DNA from: Prevotella sp. CAG:1031
GTDB lineage: Bacteria; Bacteroidota; Bacteroidia; Bacteroidales; Muribaculaceae
NCBI GenBank assembly: GCA_000431215.1
Contig: HF985575.1
Span: 827 to 49,152, forward strand
Direction of reading: 5' to 3'
Length of the DNA: 48,326 nt
The position numbers were made by a program, and so were the translations under genes. This document shows, one piece after another, positions 7,381 through 14,565 of the stretch; positions within the stretch are counted from its first letter, which is position 1, and each line of letters begins with the position of its first letter. The notes below the pieces were generated by a model. It saw nothing but the letters and a program-made list of their open reading frames with translations. It was not told the DNA's origin and ran no database searches.

Positions 7381-8411
7381 GAAAGCTAAGATATGCGTCA
7401 ATGATTCTTGCCGGCTGGCTGAGCCTGCTGTCGCTGTCGGGGTGTGTCCATGAGTTTCCTGAAGAGACCGGGCCTGAGACTACTGCGGTGAAATGCTATA
7501 TCCATCTGCGCTACGACCTCGGCTCTATGCCGCTGCTGACCACGGTTCCCTACAACGAGAACGGAGCGAAAACGCGCTCGGCGACATCTGACCTCGATTT
7601 CAGATACCTCGTCAGGATCATGGACGACGATGACACCGGCTCGCGCACCACAGCCTCGCGCGGCGTTGTCGAAGAGATATGCGTCAGTGTCCCCGCGCCC
7701 GCCGAGGGGGAATCGGTCGACCGCACGTTCGAAGTCAGCCTTCCTGCGGGCCATTACAGCGTCGTGGCCTGGAGCGACTTTGTCGACGCCGGCTCGACGG
7801 CCGACAAATATTATCAGACCGACGACATGCGCTATATCACAATACTGACCGGCGCCGACGGCTCCCATCCGGGCGCCACCGAAGCCCGTCAGGCATTCCG
7901 CGGAGGCGCCACGGCCGACATCCCTGCCGCCGGACAGGAGCGCCGGGTCGACATCTACGTCGACATGGAGCGGCCGATGGCGAAATTCCGCTTCATAGCC
8001 ACCGACGTCAACGAATTCCTCTCGCGCCGCTCGCGTGGCATCGACGACTATTACGCCGTTGTCAACTATCCGACCTATATGCCCCACGTGTTCAACGCGC
8101 GCCTCGACCGTCCGACCGACAGCCGTCAGGGGCAGTCGTTCCGCTCGGAGATCGTCACGCTGAGCGACGGCGTGGCCGGGCTCGGCTTCGACTATGTGTT
8201 CGTCAACCACAACGACGCCTCGGTGCAGCTCTCGATCGACATCTACGAGCGCGCCACAAACCGGAGGATGTCGTCGTCGAACGTCGTCACGGCTCCGCTT
8301 CGGCGCAATCACGTTACCGAAATCAGGGGCCGCTTCTTCACAACCGACGCTCAGGGCGGTGTCGGCGTAAACCCCGGATTCAACGGAGAATATAACGTAG
8401 AGATAAAATAA
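7377..8411 (+). CDS. FimB/Mfa2-like surface lipoprotein
   Basis: A 344-residue lipoprotein starting at the ATG at 7377, which overlaps the preceding stop codon. The signal ends in LSLSGC, a lipobox. The mature part has the two-domain beta-sandwich style of Mfa2/FimB anchor-type or DUF6562-type subunits: LPAGHYSVVAWSDFVDAG in the first domain and ERPMAKFRFIATDVNEFL at the start of the second. Family role: anchoring or capping of Bacteroidales fimbriae at the outer membrane. No fimbrilin with a clear Mfa1 stalk or a separate tip protein is present, so this may be a minimal or divergent fimbrial locus. Confidence 0.72.
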   Translation: MRKLRYASMILAGWLSLLSLSGCVHEFPEETGPETTAVKCYIHLRYDLGSMPLLTTVPYNENGAKTRSATSDLDFRYLVRIMDDDDTGSRTTASRGVVEEICVSVPAPAEGESVDRTFEVSLPAGHYSVVAWSDFVDAGSTADKYYQTDDMRYITILTGADGSHPGATEARQAFRGGATADIPAAGQERRVDIYVDMERPMAKFRFIATDVNEFLSRRSRGIDDYYAVVNYPTYMPHVFNARLDRPTDSRQGQSFRSEIVTLSDGVAGLGFDYVFVNHNDASVQLSIDIYERATNRRMSSSNVVTAPLRRNHVTEIRGRFFTTDAQGGVGVNPGFNGEYNVEIK

Positions 8412-8452
8412 TCAACATAAATCCAACCAACTCCTATTTAAATCAAATCATT

Positions 8453-10366
8453 ATGAAAAAATCAATTTTCACAGCCATGGCGATGACGGCATTGCTGCTC
8501 TCGTCGTGCGCCAATGATGACCTACAGAATCCCGCTCAGGACGGCGCAGTAGTCTTCACCGCCTCTCTGCCGCAGTCATTCTCGCGCGCGATTGCCGACG
8601 GCTCGAACGCCGACCACCTCTCATACGCCGTTTATGAGAGTGGATCAGACGACGTTCTCTTCACCTCCGAAAATGCCGGCGATCCTCAGGCTTCAGCATT
8701 CTCGGAGCTCAAGTCGACTCTGACACTGAATCTTGCCAAAGGCAAGACCTACGACATTATCTTCTGGGCCGACAAGTCGAACAATACGTTCTATACCTTC
8801 GATCCCGAACAGAAGTCAGTGACAATCAACTATGACGGCATCACGAGCAACGACAACGACCGTGACGCCTTCTTCGAGAAAACCACCATCACCGTGACAG
8901 GCGCCATGAACGAGACCGTGACACTCCGCCGTCCGTTCGCCCAGCTCAACTTCTGCACCAACGACATCGAGGCTGCCAGGGCTGCCAATCTCGAACTCGG
9001 CACGACGGCTGTGAAAGTATCGAACGCATATTCGAAACTCAACCTGTTCACGGGCAAGGCATCGGAAGGCTCAGAGCTGACTTTCGCCCAGGCTCCGCGC
9101 GTCGACAACACCGATTATCCCGGAAAAGTGGCCGAAGGTTCTTCCGAACCCGCCAAGACCTACGCCTATCTGTCGATGAACTATGTTCTCACCGGCTCGA
9201 CACCTCTGGCCGAACAGCCCGAAGATGTCAAGCAGGCCGAGAAGGAAATCCTCGACTGCTCGCTCATGGTCTACGACAACAACGGCACACTCATCAACAC
9301 CGTAGATGTCAGCAACGTTCCCGTTCAGCGCAACTACCGCACAAACATCTACGGCGCCCTGCTGACCTCGACCGTCGACTACACGATCAAGATCGAACCT
9401 GACTTCTACAAAGAAGACTACGACGTGGAATATGTTTCGGTCGCCACTCCCGCTGCCTTTGTAAGCGCTATCTTGGAAGGATCTAATGTTGTCGTGCCTG
9501 CCGAAGCCAGCATCAATCTCATCGGCCAGGGCCCCATCGACCTCGCCAACGAGCAGCGAATCAAGATCGAAGGCACCGTAAACACCGAGCGTGCCCAGCT
9601 CTCTGCCCGCGGCGAAGGTGTGACCGTCTATGTCGAAGGCCCCGGCAAAATCACCTCGATCGGCGTAGATGGCGCTAAAGGCAACCGTCCGCTCAACGCC
9701 CTTGACGGTGCTACTCTCGTAGTCCGCAATCTTGAGGTTGAAACCGAGCAGAACGACGGTGGTTCGTGCATCTTCTCAGAAAACGGCAATCTCGATCTCG
9801 AGAATGTCACCATCAACGCCCACAACTTCGCAATCGGCGCAAACGGCGGCACTCTCATCGCCAAGAACTGCAATATAACCAGCGACTCGAACAACCAAGA
9901 AGGAGCGTTCTCCTACACCGTAAGCGTTGCCACCGGTTGTCAGGCAGTTCTTGAGGGCTGCACCGTCACCGGCATTCAGGGCGGTGTGACCGTTCAGGGC
10001 GAAGGCGCTGTTGTCACCATCAAGAACGGCGTCTACAGCACCATAGCCCATCCGCAGTATGGCGAAAACGTTGCGTTCTATCCCGTTTATGCCACCGACA
10101 AGGGCCTCGCCATTATCGAAGGCGGCGACTTCATCGGCGTTAAAAACTGGTCTGGCGGCGTGCTCACCGAAGGCACAAGCTGCCTCGTAGCCGGCGACAA
10201 CGATGTCCACATGCCCGACGGCAACTTCATCATCAAGGGCGGTCGTTTCTCAGGCAAAGCCTACAACCACACAGAGAAGAAACTCAGCAACCTTCCCGAA
10301 GGATATGAGTACCGCCCGATTTCTGTCGGCTCGCTCATCTGGGAGGTAAAAGCCATCGGCCAGTAA
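8453..10366 (+). CDS. Large surface lipoprotein: fimbrillin-like N-terminus plus parallel beta-helix
   Basis: A 637-residue lipoprotein (signal ending LLLSSC). Residues about 20-320 resemble DUF6562/Mfa-type fimbrillin-like domains, with LAKGKTYDIIFWADK and VTLRRPFAQLNFCTND. Residues from about 330 onward become repetitive, rich in G, N, V and I, with rungs such as GATLVVRNLEVE, GNLDLENVTIN, GGTLIAKNCNIT and AVVTIKNGVYS. That is the pattern of a right-handed parallel beta-helix, a fold used for glycan binding or adhesion. It lies 41 bases after the Mfa2-like gene in the same operon and ends before a terminator. Probably the displayed product of this operon; ligand unknown. Confidence 0.78.
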   Translation: MKKSIFTAMAMTALLLSSCANDDLQNPAQDGAVVFTASLPQSFSRAIADGSNADHLSYAVYESGSDDVLFTSENAGDPQASAFSELKSTLTLNLAKGKTYDIIFWADKSNNTFYTFDPEQKSVTINYDGITSNDNDRDAFFEKTTITVTGAMNETVTLRRPFAQLNFCTNDIEAARAANLELGTTAVKVSNAYSKLNLFTGKASEGSELTFAQAPRVDNTDYPGKVAEGSSEPAKTYAYLSMNYVLTGSTPLAEQPEDVKQAEKEILDCSLMVYDNNGTLINTVDVSNVPVQRNYRTNIYGALLTSTVDYTIKIEPDFYKEDYDVEYVSVATPAAFVSAILEGSNVVVPAEASINLIGQGPIDLANEQRIKIEGTVNTERAQLSARGEGVTVYVEGPGKITSIGVDGAKGNRPLNALDGATLVVRNLEVETEQNDGGSCIFSENGNLDLENVTINAHNFAIGANGGTLIAKNCNITSDSNNQEGAFSYTVSVATGCQAVLEGCTVTGIQGGVTVQGEGAVVTIKNGVYSTIAHPQYGENVAFYPVYATDKGLAIIEGGDFIGVKNWSGGVLTEGTSCLVAGDNDVHMPDGNFIIKGGRFSGKAYNHTEKKLSNLPEGYEYRPISVGSLIWEVKAIGQ

Positions 10367-10387
10367 TCCGATCCTATCATAATAATC

Positions 10388-10425
10388 GGGAGCGCTTCGC
10401 CACAGCGGGGCGCTCTCTTATTTTT
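10388..10425 (+). terminator. Terminator of the surface-protein operon
   Basis: GGGAGCGC / GCGCTCTC stem with an inner CGC/GCG pairing, then TTATTTTT. Confidence 0.8.
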
Positions 10426-10437
10426 CACGGACGAAGT

Positions 10438-10468
10438 TTTGTCATGCGGCCTGCGTTTGCTATTTTTG
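10438..10468 (+). promoter_or_regulatory. Promoter of the galactofuranosyltransferase-like gene
   Basis: TTTG (10438-10441), 19 bases, TATTTTTG (10461-10468). The transcript should start near 10473-10475, only a few bases before the ATG at 10478. Confidence 0.75.
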
Positions 10469-10477
10469 CAGAGGAAT

Positions 10478-11491
10478 ATGAAACGTCTCTGCTATGTGTC
10501 GCGCTGCTATGGAGCCAAGGAATCGGCCGGCCGGAAGGCCAAGACCGACTATGAGGATATTCTCGCTTCGATGGGCGCACGGAATCTCGGACTCGGGCGT
10601 CGTTACGGCGGTTCGAAAGTCAGGGCGTTTCTGCGCAACCTCGCCGGAGTCGGAGCCTATTTCTTTCGCGTGCGCCGTGGCGACTGCGTGGTTCTTCAAT
10701 ATCCTGTTAAGAAATATTTCCGCCTGATGTGCTTCATAGCGCGGATGCGCGGCGCCGACACCGTGGCTTTCATCCACGACCTCGGCTCATGGCGCCGGAA
10801 GCGGATTTCCGAGGCTACCGAACTTCGGCGCCTGAACTCGGCCGACGCCGTCATCGCGGCAAACGAAGCTATGGAACAATGGCTCGTCGGACATGGCCTG
10901 ACAGTTCGCCATACGGCCATGGGGCTTCACGACTACCTCGGCGATGCCCGTCCGCGCTGTCGCGCCCACAACCGACCATGGAGCGTCACCTACGCCGGCT
11001 CGCTGAATCTTCGCAAAAGCAGTTTTCTCGAGAAACTTCAGCGCGAGCCGGGCGTAAATCTTTTTCTATACGGCAATCTGCCTCCCGAGATGGCCGAGAT
11101 GGCCGAAGGCGCCACGGTGTGCGGCAACGTAGCGCCTGAAGAATTCATCGAAAACGCCCGGGGGGATTTCGGCCTCGTCTGGGACGGCGCACAGCTCGAC
11201 GCCTGCACCGGCCCTATGGGCGAATATCTGCGCGTCAACACCCCCCACAAATGCTCGTTCTATCTGCGCGCCGGCCTCCCGCTGATTGTCTGGAGCCGCT
11301 CGGCAATGGCCGCCGAAGTGACCCGCCTCGGCATAGGAATCGCCGTCGACACCCTCGAAGGGCTCGGCAAAAGGCTCGACGCCGTCAGCAATGCCGAATA
11401 CGAGACAATGAGCCGCGCCGTGGCTTCGGTGGCTGAAGATCTCGCCGCAGGCCGTCAGCTCAGGCGCGCTCTCGGCTCTATCGTCCGATAA
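10478..11491 (+). CDS. Galactofuranosyltransferase-like glycosyltransferase
   Basis: A 337-residue protein without a signal peptide, beginning MKRLCYVSRCYGA at 10478. An upstream in-frame ATG-like start at 10439 lies inside the promoter and is excluded. The fold is GT-B-like: a donor-side Rossmann half carries FGLVWDGAQLDACTGPMGEY and TPHKCSFYLRAGLPLIVW, motifs typical of Bacteroidota and Lactococcus beta-1,6-galactofuranosyltransferases. It probably adds sugars to surface polysaccharide or lipopolysaccharide at the cytoplasmic membrane face. Its last 14 bases overlap the 3' end of a convergent GT32-type gene, so the two may serve one glycan. Confidence 0.8.
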   Translation: MKRLCYVSRCYGAKESAGRKAKTDYEDILASMGARNLGLGRRYGGSKVRAFLRNLAGVGAYFFRVRRGDCVVLQYPVKKYFRLMCFIARMRGADTVAFIHDLGSWRRKRISEATELRRLNSADAVIAANEAMEQWLVGHGLTVRHTAMGLHDYLGDARPRCRAHNRPWSVTYAGSLNLRKSSFLEKLQREPGVNLFLYGNLPPEMAEMAEGATVCGNVAPEEFIENARGDFGLVWDGAQLDACTGPMGEYLRVNTPHKCSFYLRAGLPLIVWSRSAMAAEVTRLGIGIAVDTLEGLGKRLDAVSNAEYETMSRAVASVAEDLAAGRQLRRALGSIVR

Positions 11492-12194
11492 GGGCGTAGC
11501 GCACCGTAGTGGCCCAGTGTTTGAGCTTAATCTCAATACGCCGGCCAAGCTTGCGCCGGCGCCAGCTGCCGTAGACCCGGTGCTGCCCTATCGTATCCTT
11601 GTCGACCTTATATCGCTTGCGCGGCGCGAGGAAATGGGTTGGCCAAACGACGAGTCCATCGAGATGCTGCTCGGTGTCGTCGGGGCGATAGCCGCGGCTG
11701 TCGGCGATGGCGCGCATCGTGAAAGGCGAGATTGTGTCGTCGCGCGTGCCGTCAGGTTTTATATAGTGACGCGAAGAATAATAGTCGACCATCTCGCGGC
11801 AGAACTCATTACCCTTTTCCCCCATGAAGAAAGCAGCCTGAAGTCCGAAATTCTCATGCTCGGGATATATCTTCTCGTGGAAAGTGGCAAATCCTTCCCC
11901 CGGCCCCGGTATGAACTCATCGAACCGGCGGTAGAGAAAAATATCGCTGTCCATATAGACTCCACCGTATTTCCATACGGCATAGAAGCGCACAACATCG
12001 CCGGCGAAAGCCCATCGGCGCTCGTCGAGAGCCTCGTTGACGAAAGGAATGCCGATGGCACGGGCCGCCGCCATGTCCCAGAGCTTGATCTCATAGTCGG
12101 GGAGCACCCGACGCCAGGAATCAAGACATATCTTTATCTCGACCGGGTAAGGGTCGGAACTGAACCAGCAGAGATGGATAATTTTCGGTATCAT
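11478..12194 (-). CDS. GT32-type glycosyltransferase
   Basis: About 238 residues from the ATG at 12194. The N-terminus MIPKIIHLCWFSSDPYP is the hallmark of the capsular-polysaccharide/Och1-like GT32 family. The donor-binding DxD motif is MDSDIFLY, preceded by WKYGGVYMD. The tail is basic (WRRRKLGRRIEIKLKHW), perhaps for membrane contact. The family transfers hexoses from nucleotide sugars onto surface glycans. The longer frame from 12230 is not used because the predicted transcript starts at about 12194. The 3' end overlaps that of the convergent glycosyltransferase gene. Confidence 0.85.
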   Translation of the reverse strand: MIPKIIHLCWFSSDPYPVEIKICLDSWRRVLPDYEIKLWDMAAARAIGIPFVNEALDERRWAFAGDVVRFYAVWKYGGVYMDSDIFLYRRFDEFIPGPGEGFATFHEKIYPEHENFGLQAAFFMGEKGNEFCREMVDYYSSRHYIKPDGTRDDTISPFTMRAIADSRGYRPDDTEQHLDGLVVWPTHFLAPRKRYKVDKDTIGQHRVYGSWRRRKLGRRIEIKLKHWATTVRYALIGR

Positions 12195-12199
12195 GCCTG

Positions 12200-12231
12200 C
12201 AAAGTTAGTGAAAGGTGAGAGCAGTGGCAAA
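12200..12231 (-). promoter_or_regulatory. Promoter of the GT32 gene
   Basis: Minus-strand TTTG (12228-12231), 20 bases, TAACTTTG (12200-12207). The expected transcription start (about 12193-12195) coincides with the ATG, implying a leaderless or nearly leaderless mRNA. Confidence 0.75.
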
Positions 12232-12304
12232 TGAAATGGCTGTTTTAATTTGTGGACGTTATGAGGCAGTTTTTGACAGCCGTCAAGAACATATAACCAT
12301 CACA

Positions 12305-12994
12305 CTACATTCCATTTATTCTATTGCATACCTGCGGAACATGGTCAAGGCCATAAAGCAGGGAATGACTATCGATGCCCATCCACATAAACAGCTTATG
12401 CAGATTCTGATAGACATTGAGAATGTATGCGGTGCCGATTTGAGGATGCCTCCGCGCAAAACATATAGGCTCATGGTGGGCTATACGATTCCGCAGAATA
12501 TTGATTCCATCAAGTTCGTTGAACATATAGGCATTGTTGTATTGCACATCGGCAGATGAACGTGGCTTATTCGGAAATATGCGGAGAAGAATCTGTCCCG
12601 TAGCGCGATACTGAGGATTGGCAAACATATATTTCCAGACGCCGAACTCCATTTCGGCGAGAAGCTTATGATGGGAGTATCCACTGTTACGGCAAAGACG
12701 ATTGTAAGCCTTGCTGATAATACGTGCGCTGTCTCTGCAGCTTGGAATGTCAAATATGCCTCCGGTTGCGACTGAATCCCTCAACCAGTCCTTCCCGAAA
12801 CGGGATGTAAGCTGTCGGTCAATGGCATTTCTTAAAGCCACTTCAAAACAGCTTAACAATGTGAATACCTCTTGCGAAAGATGTAAATTCAATCTATATA
12901 GCGACATGGCCTTTCGGGTATCATTACCACAGGCAGCAACATAGCGATTAAGCCTATCCGAGGATAATACATTCTGAAAATCAGTGAATTTCAC
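12305..12994 (-). CDS. Abi_2/AbiF-type HEPN protein (abortive-infection family)
   Basis: A 229-residue protein starting with GTG at 12994; an in-frame stop lies just upstream and no earlier start exists. It has the Abi-like pattern: RYVAACGNDTRKAMSLYRLN, then LLSCFEVALRNAI (about 47-58), and the HEPN signature LRNRIAHHEP with R168, N169 and H173 (R-N-x3-H). HEPN domains of this type are RNases; Abi_2 members confer abortive phage infection or act as toxins. The gene is AT-richer than its neighbours and sits alone, suggesting transfer. Upstream, on the opposite strand, a promoter drives a short structured RNA (13060-13106) with no other gene to serve. I infer a toxin with an RNA partner; direct evidence is lacking. 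Confidence 0.82.
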   Translation of the reverse strand: MKFTDFQNVLSSDRLNRYVAACGNDTRKAMSLYRLNLHLSQEVFTLLSCFEVALRNAIDRQLTSRFGKDWLRDSVATGGIFDIPSCRDSARIISKAYNRLCRNSGYSHHKLLAEMEFGVWKYMFANPQYRATGQILLRIFPNKPRSSADVQYNNAYMFNELDGINILRNRIAHHEPICFARRHPQIGTAYILNVYQNLHKLFMWMGIDSHSLLYGLDHVPQVCNRINGM

Positions 12995-13022
12995 TTGCTT
13001 TATGATCTTTTATGAGACAGAA

Positions 13023-13054
13023 TTTGTTTAAATCAAACGAAAGCACTACTTTTG
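13023..13054 (+). promoter_or_regulatory. Strong promoter of the putative small RNA divergent from the Abi_2 gene
   Basis: Perfect TTTG (13023-13026), 20 bases, TACTTTTG (13047-13054). A near-palindrome around 13023-13037 (TTTGTTTAAATCAAA, 12 of 15 positions symmetric) overlaps the -33 box and faces the Abi_2 gene, a possible site for coupled control. Confidence 0.72.
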
Positions 13055-13059
13055 CAGTG

Positions 13060-13106
13060 TTGATTCCCGGTAGCCCCTGACTCGTCAAGCTATCGGGTTT
13101 AGTTTT
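13060..13106 (+). ncRNA. Putative structured small RNA beside the Abi_2 gene
   Basis: From the predicted start near 13060 the RNA folds into a 9-bp stem CCCGGTAGC (13066-13074) / GCTATCGGG (13089-13097), with one G-U pair. Its loop holds a smaller UGA-CUCG-UCA hairpin. The tail TTTAGTTTT (13098-13106) would end transcription. No plus-strand coding frame follows before the convergent terminator at 13205. Abi_2/AbiF genes are known to be accompanied by conserved structured RNAs; whether this belongs to that RNA family needs a covariance search. Alternative: simply a terminator for a short read-through transcript, but the dedicated promoter argues against that. Confidence 0.55.
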
Positions 13107-13204
13107 ATATCTGTAAAGATAATCATTTTCATCGGATTGAACAACAATATAAGAAAGACGCCGATTACCGCCGAGCCAAATTCCAACTTATCAATCGATT
13201 CCGC

Positions 13205-13240
13205 AAAAAAAACGCCGCAACCCGAGGGGGCTGCGACGTT
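13205..13240 (-). terminator. Terminator of the ior operon
   Basis: A long stem pairing 13211-13223 with 13228-13240 (wobble pairs on the minus strand), followed by eight U in minus-strand RNA (13205-13212). It lies 18 bases after the stop of the CoA-transferase gene. Confidence 0.85.
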
Positions 13241-13257
13241 TTGTTATAGTTTCGGAA

Positions 13258-14565
13258 TTACCACTGGCGGCCGAAGGCACGGCCATAGCGTTCGCGGGCG
13301 GCGCGTTCGAGCTCTTCGCGGGCCGACGGGTCGGCAATCGATATCAACAGGCGGGCGCGCTCGGCGAGATCCTTACCCCGGAGGCAAACGCAGCCATGCT
13401 CTGTTGCGATATAATGGGCCATATAGCGCGTGGTGACCACACCGGCGCCGGGCGTCAGAACGGGTTTGATCTTGCTCATACCCTTGCGCGTTGTCGAGAG
13501 CATTGTCAGGAACGATTTGCCCCCCTCGCTGCGACTTGAGCCGTAGACGAAGTCGACCTGTCCGCCGACACCGCTGAACATATGTGTTCCGATCGAGTCG
13601 CTGCATATCTGGCCGGTAAGATCGATCTCGAGACACGAGTTTATAGACATCACTTTCGGATTCTGCGCGATGCGGAAGGGGTCGTTTGTCCAGGCGACAT
13701 CCTTGAAGATAATGTCGGGATTATAGTCCATGAACTCATAAAGGCGCCGGCTGCCGAGAGCCAGCGAGGCTACCGACTTTCCGGGCATCACACGCTTCAT
13801 CGAATTGTCGATAGCACCGCTCTCCATCAGGGGCAGCAGGCCGTCGGTCATTGCCTCGGTATGGACACCGAGATGCTTGTGACCGGCCAGAGCGCGTATG
13901 ATGGCGTTGGGGATACCGCCGACACCGATCTGGAGAGTAGCTCCGTCGGGAATGAGTGCGGCCACATTGTTGCCGAGGGCAATTTCTGCCGGAGTAGGTT
14001 CAGGAGTGGGAACCTCGACGAGCGGATCGTCGACCTCTACGGCTGCGGCAAGCTGGCTCAGATGTATAACCGGGTCACCGAAGCTGAACGGCATACGGCG
14101 GTTGATCTGGGCAATGACTATCTTGGCGCTTTCGGCGGCGCTGTAGGCCAGATCGGCCGACACGCCGTAGCTGACATAGCCGTTCTTGTCGGGCAGCGAG
14201 CAGTTAAGCAGGCAGACGTCGACCGGACAGATGCCCTCGCGGAACAGGCGCGGCACCTCACCGAGGAAACAGGGGGTTGTCGAGCCGTTGCCCTTGTCGA
14301 TCCATTCGCGGACAGAGTTCGAGATGAAACATGGATCGGGATAGAAGGCGTCGGCACATTCCTCGCGGCAGTAAGGCGCCGGGCCCTTGGCCACGGCAAA
14401 GCCCTGGTAGAGGCGGACGTTGCGAAGCTCATTGCCGCGGCGCGCCATAGCCTCGACAAGCACTTCGGGAATCGAGGTGCTGCCCTGAATGAAGACGTGG
14501 TCGCCGCTCTTTATGAGGCGGACGGCCTCGTCGGCTGTCATATAGTTAACCTTGACGCTGTTCAT
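13258..14565 (-). CDS. Acetyl-CoA hydrolase/CoA-transferase family protein
   Basis: A 435-residue enzyme of the Cat1/4-hydroxybutyrate CoA-transferase type. The catalytic glutamate is E237 in GVHTEAMTDG. The glycine-rich oxyanion segment is IGVGGIPNAI (213-222) and the C-terminal GGQVDFVYGSSRSEGGKS motif is typical. It moves CoA between a short acyl-CoA and acetate (or another acid), or hydrolyses the thioester. It overlaps the aminotransferase gene by 20 bases and is the last gene of the ior operon. In this place it probably releases the acid formed by the Ior oxidoreductase while keeping the CoA bond energy. Substrate range is inferred. Confidence 0.87.
   Translation of the reverse strand: MNSVKVNYMTADEAVRLIKSGDHVFIQGSTSIPEVLVEAMARRGNELRNVRLYQGFAVAKGPAPYCREECADAFYPDPCFISNSVREWIDKGNGSTTPCFLGEVPRLFREGICPVDVCLLNCSLPDKNGYVSYGVSADLAYSAAESAKIVIAQINRRMPFSFGDPVIHLSQLAAAVEVDDPLVEVPTPEPTPAEIALGNNVAALIPDGATLQIGVGGIPNAIIRALAGHKHLGVHTEAMTDGLLPLMESGAIDNSMKRVMPGKSVASLALGSRRLYEFMDYNPDIIFKDVAWTNDPFRIAQNPKVMSINSCLEIDLTGQICSDSIGTHMFSGVGGQVDFVYGSSRSEGGKSFLTMLSTTRKGMSKIKPVLTPGAGVVTTRYMAHYIATEHGCVCLRGKDLAERARLLISIADPSAREELERAARERYGRAFGRQW

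Noticed and set aside
12215..12559. Small plus-strand gene over the end of the Abi_2 gene
   Set aside because: Antisense to the conserved HEPN motif region and without a promoter or recognisable features.
13137..13436. Plus-strand coding frame downstream of the putative small RNA
   Set aside because: It runs through the ior operon terminator and then antisense to the CoA-transferase gene; composition changes abruptly, so it is not a gene.
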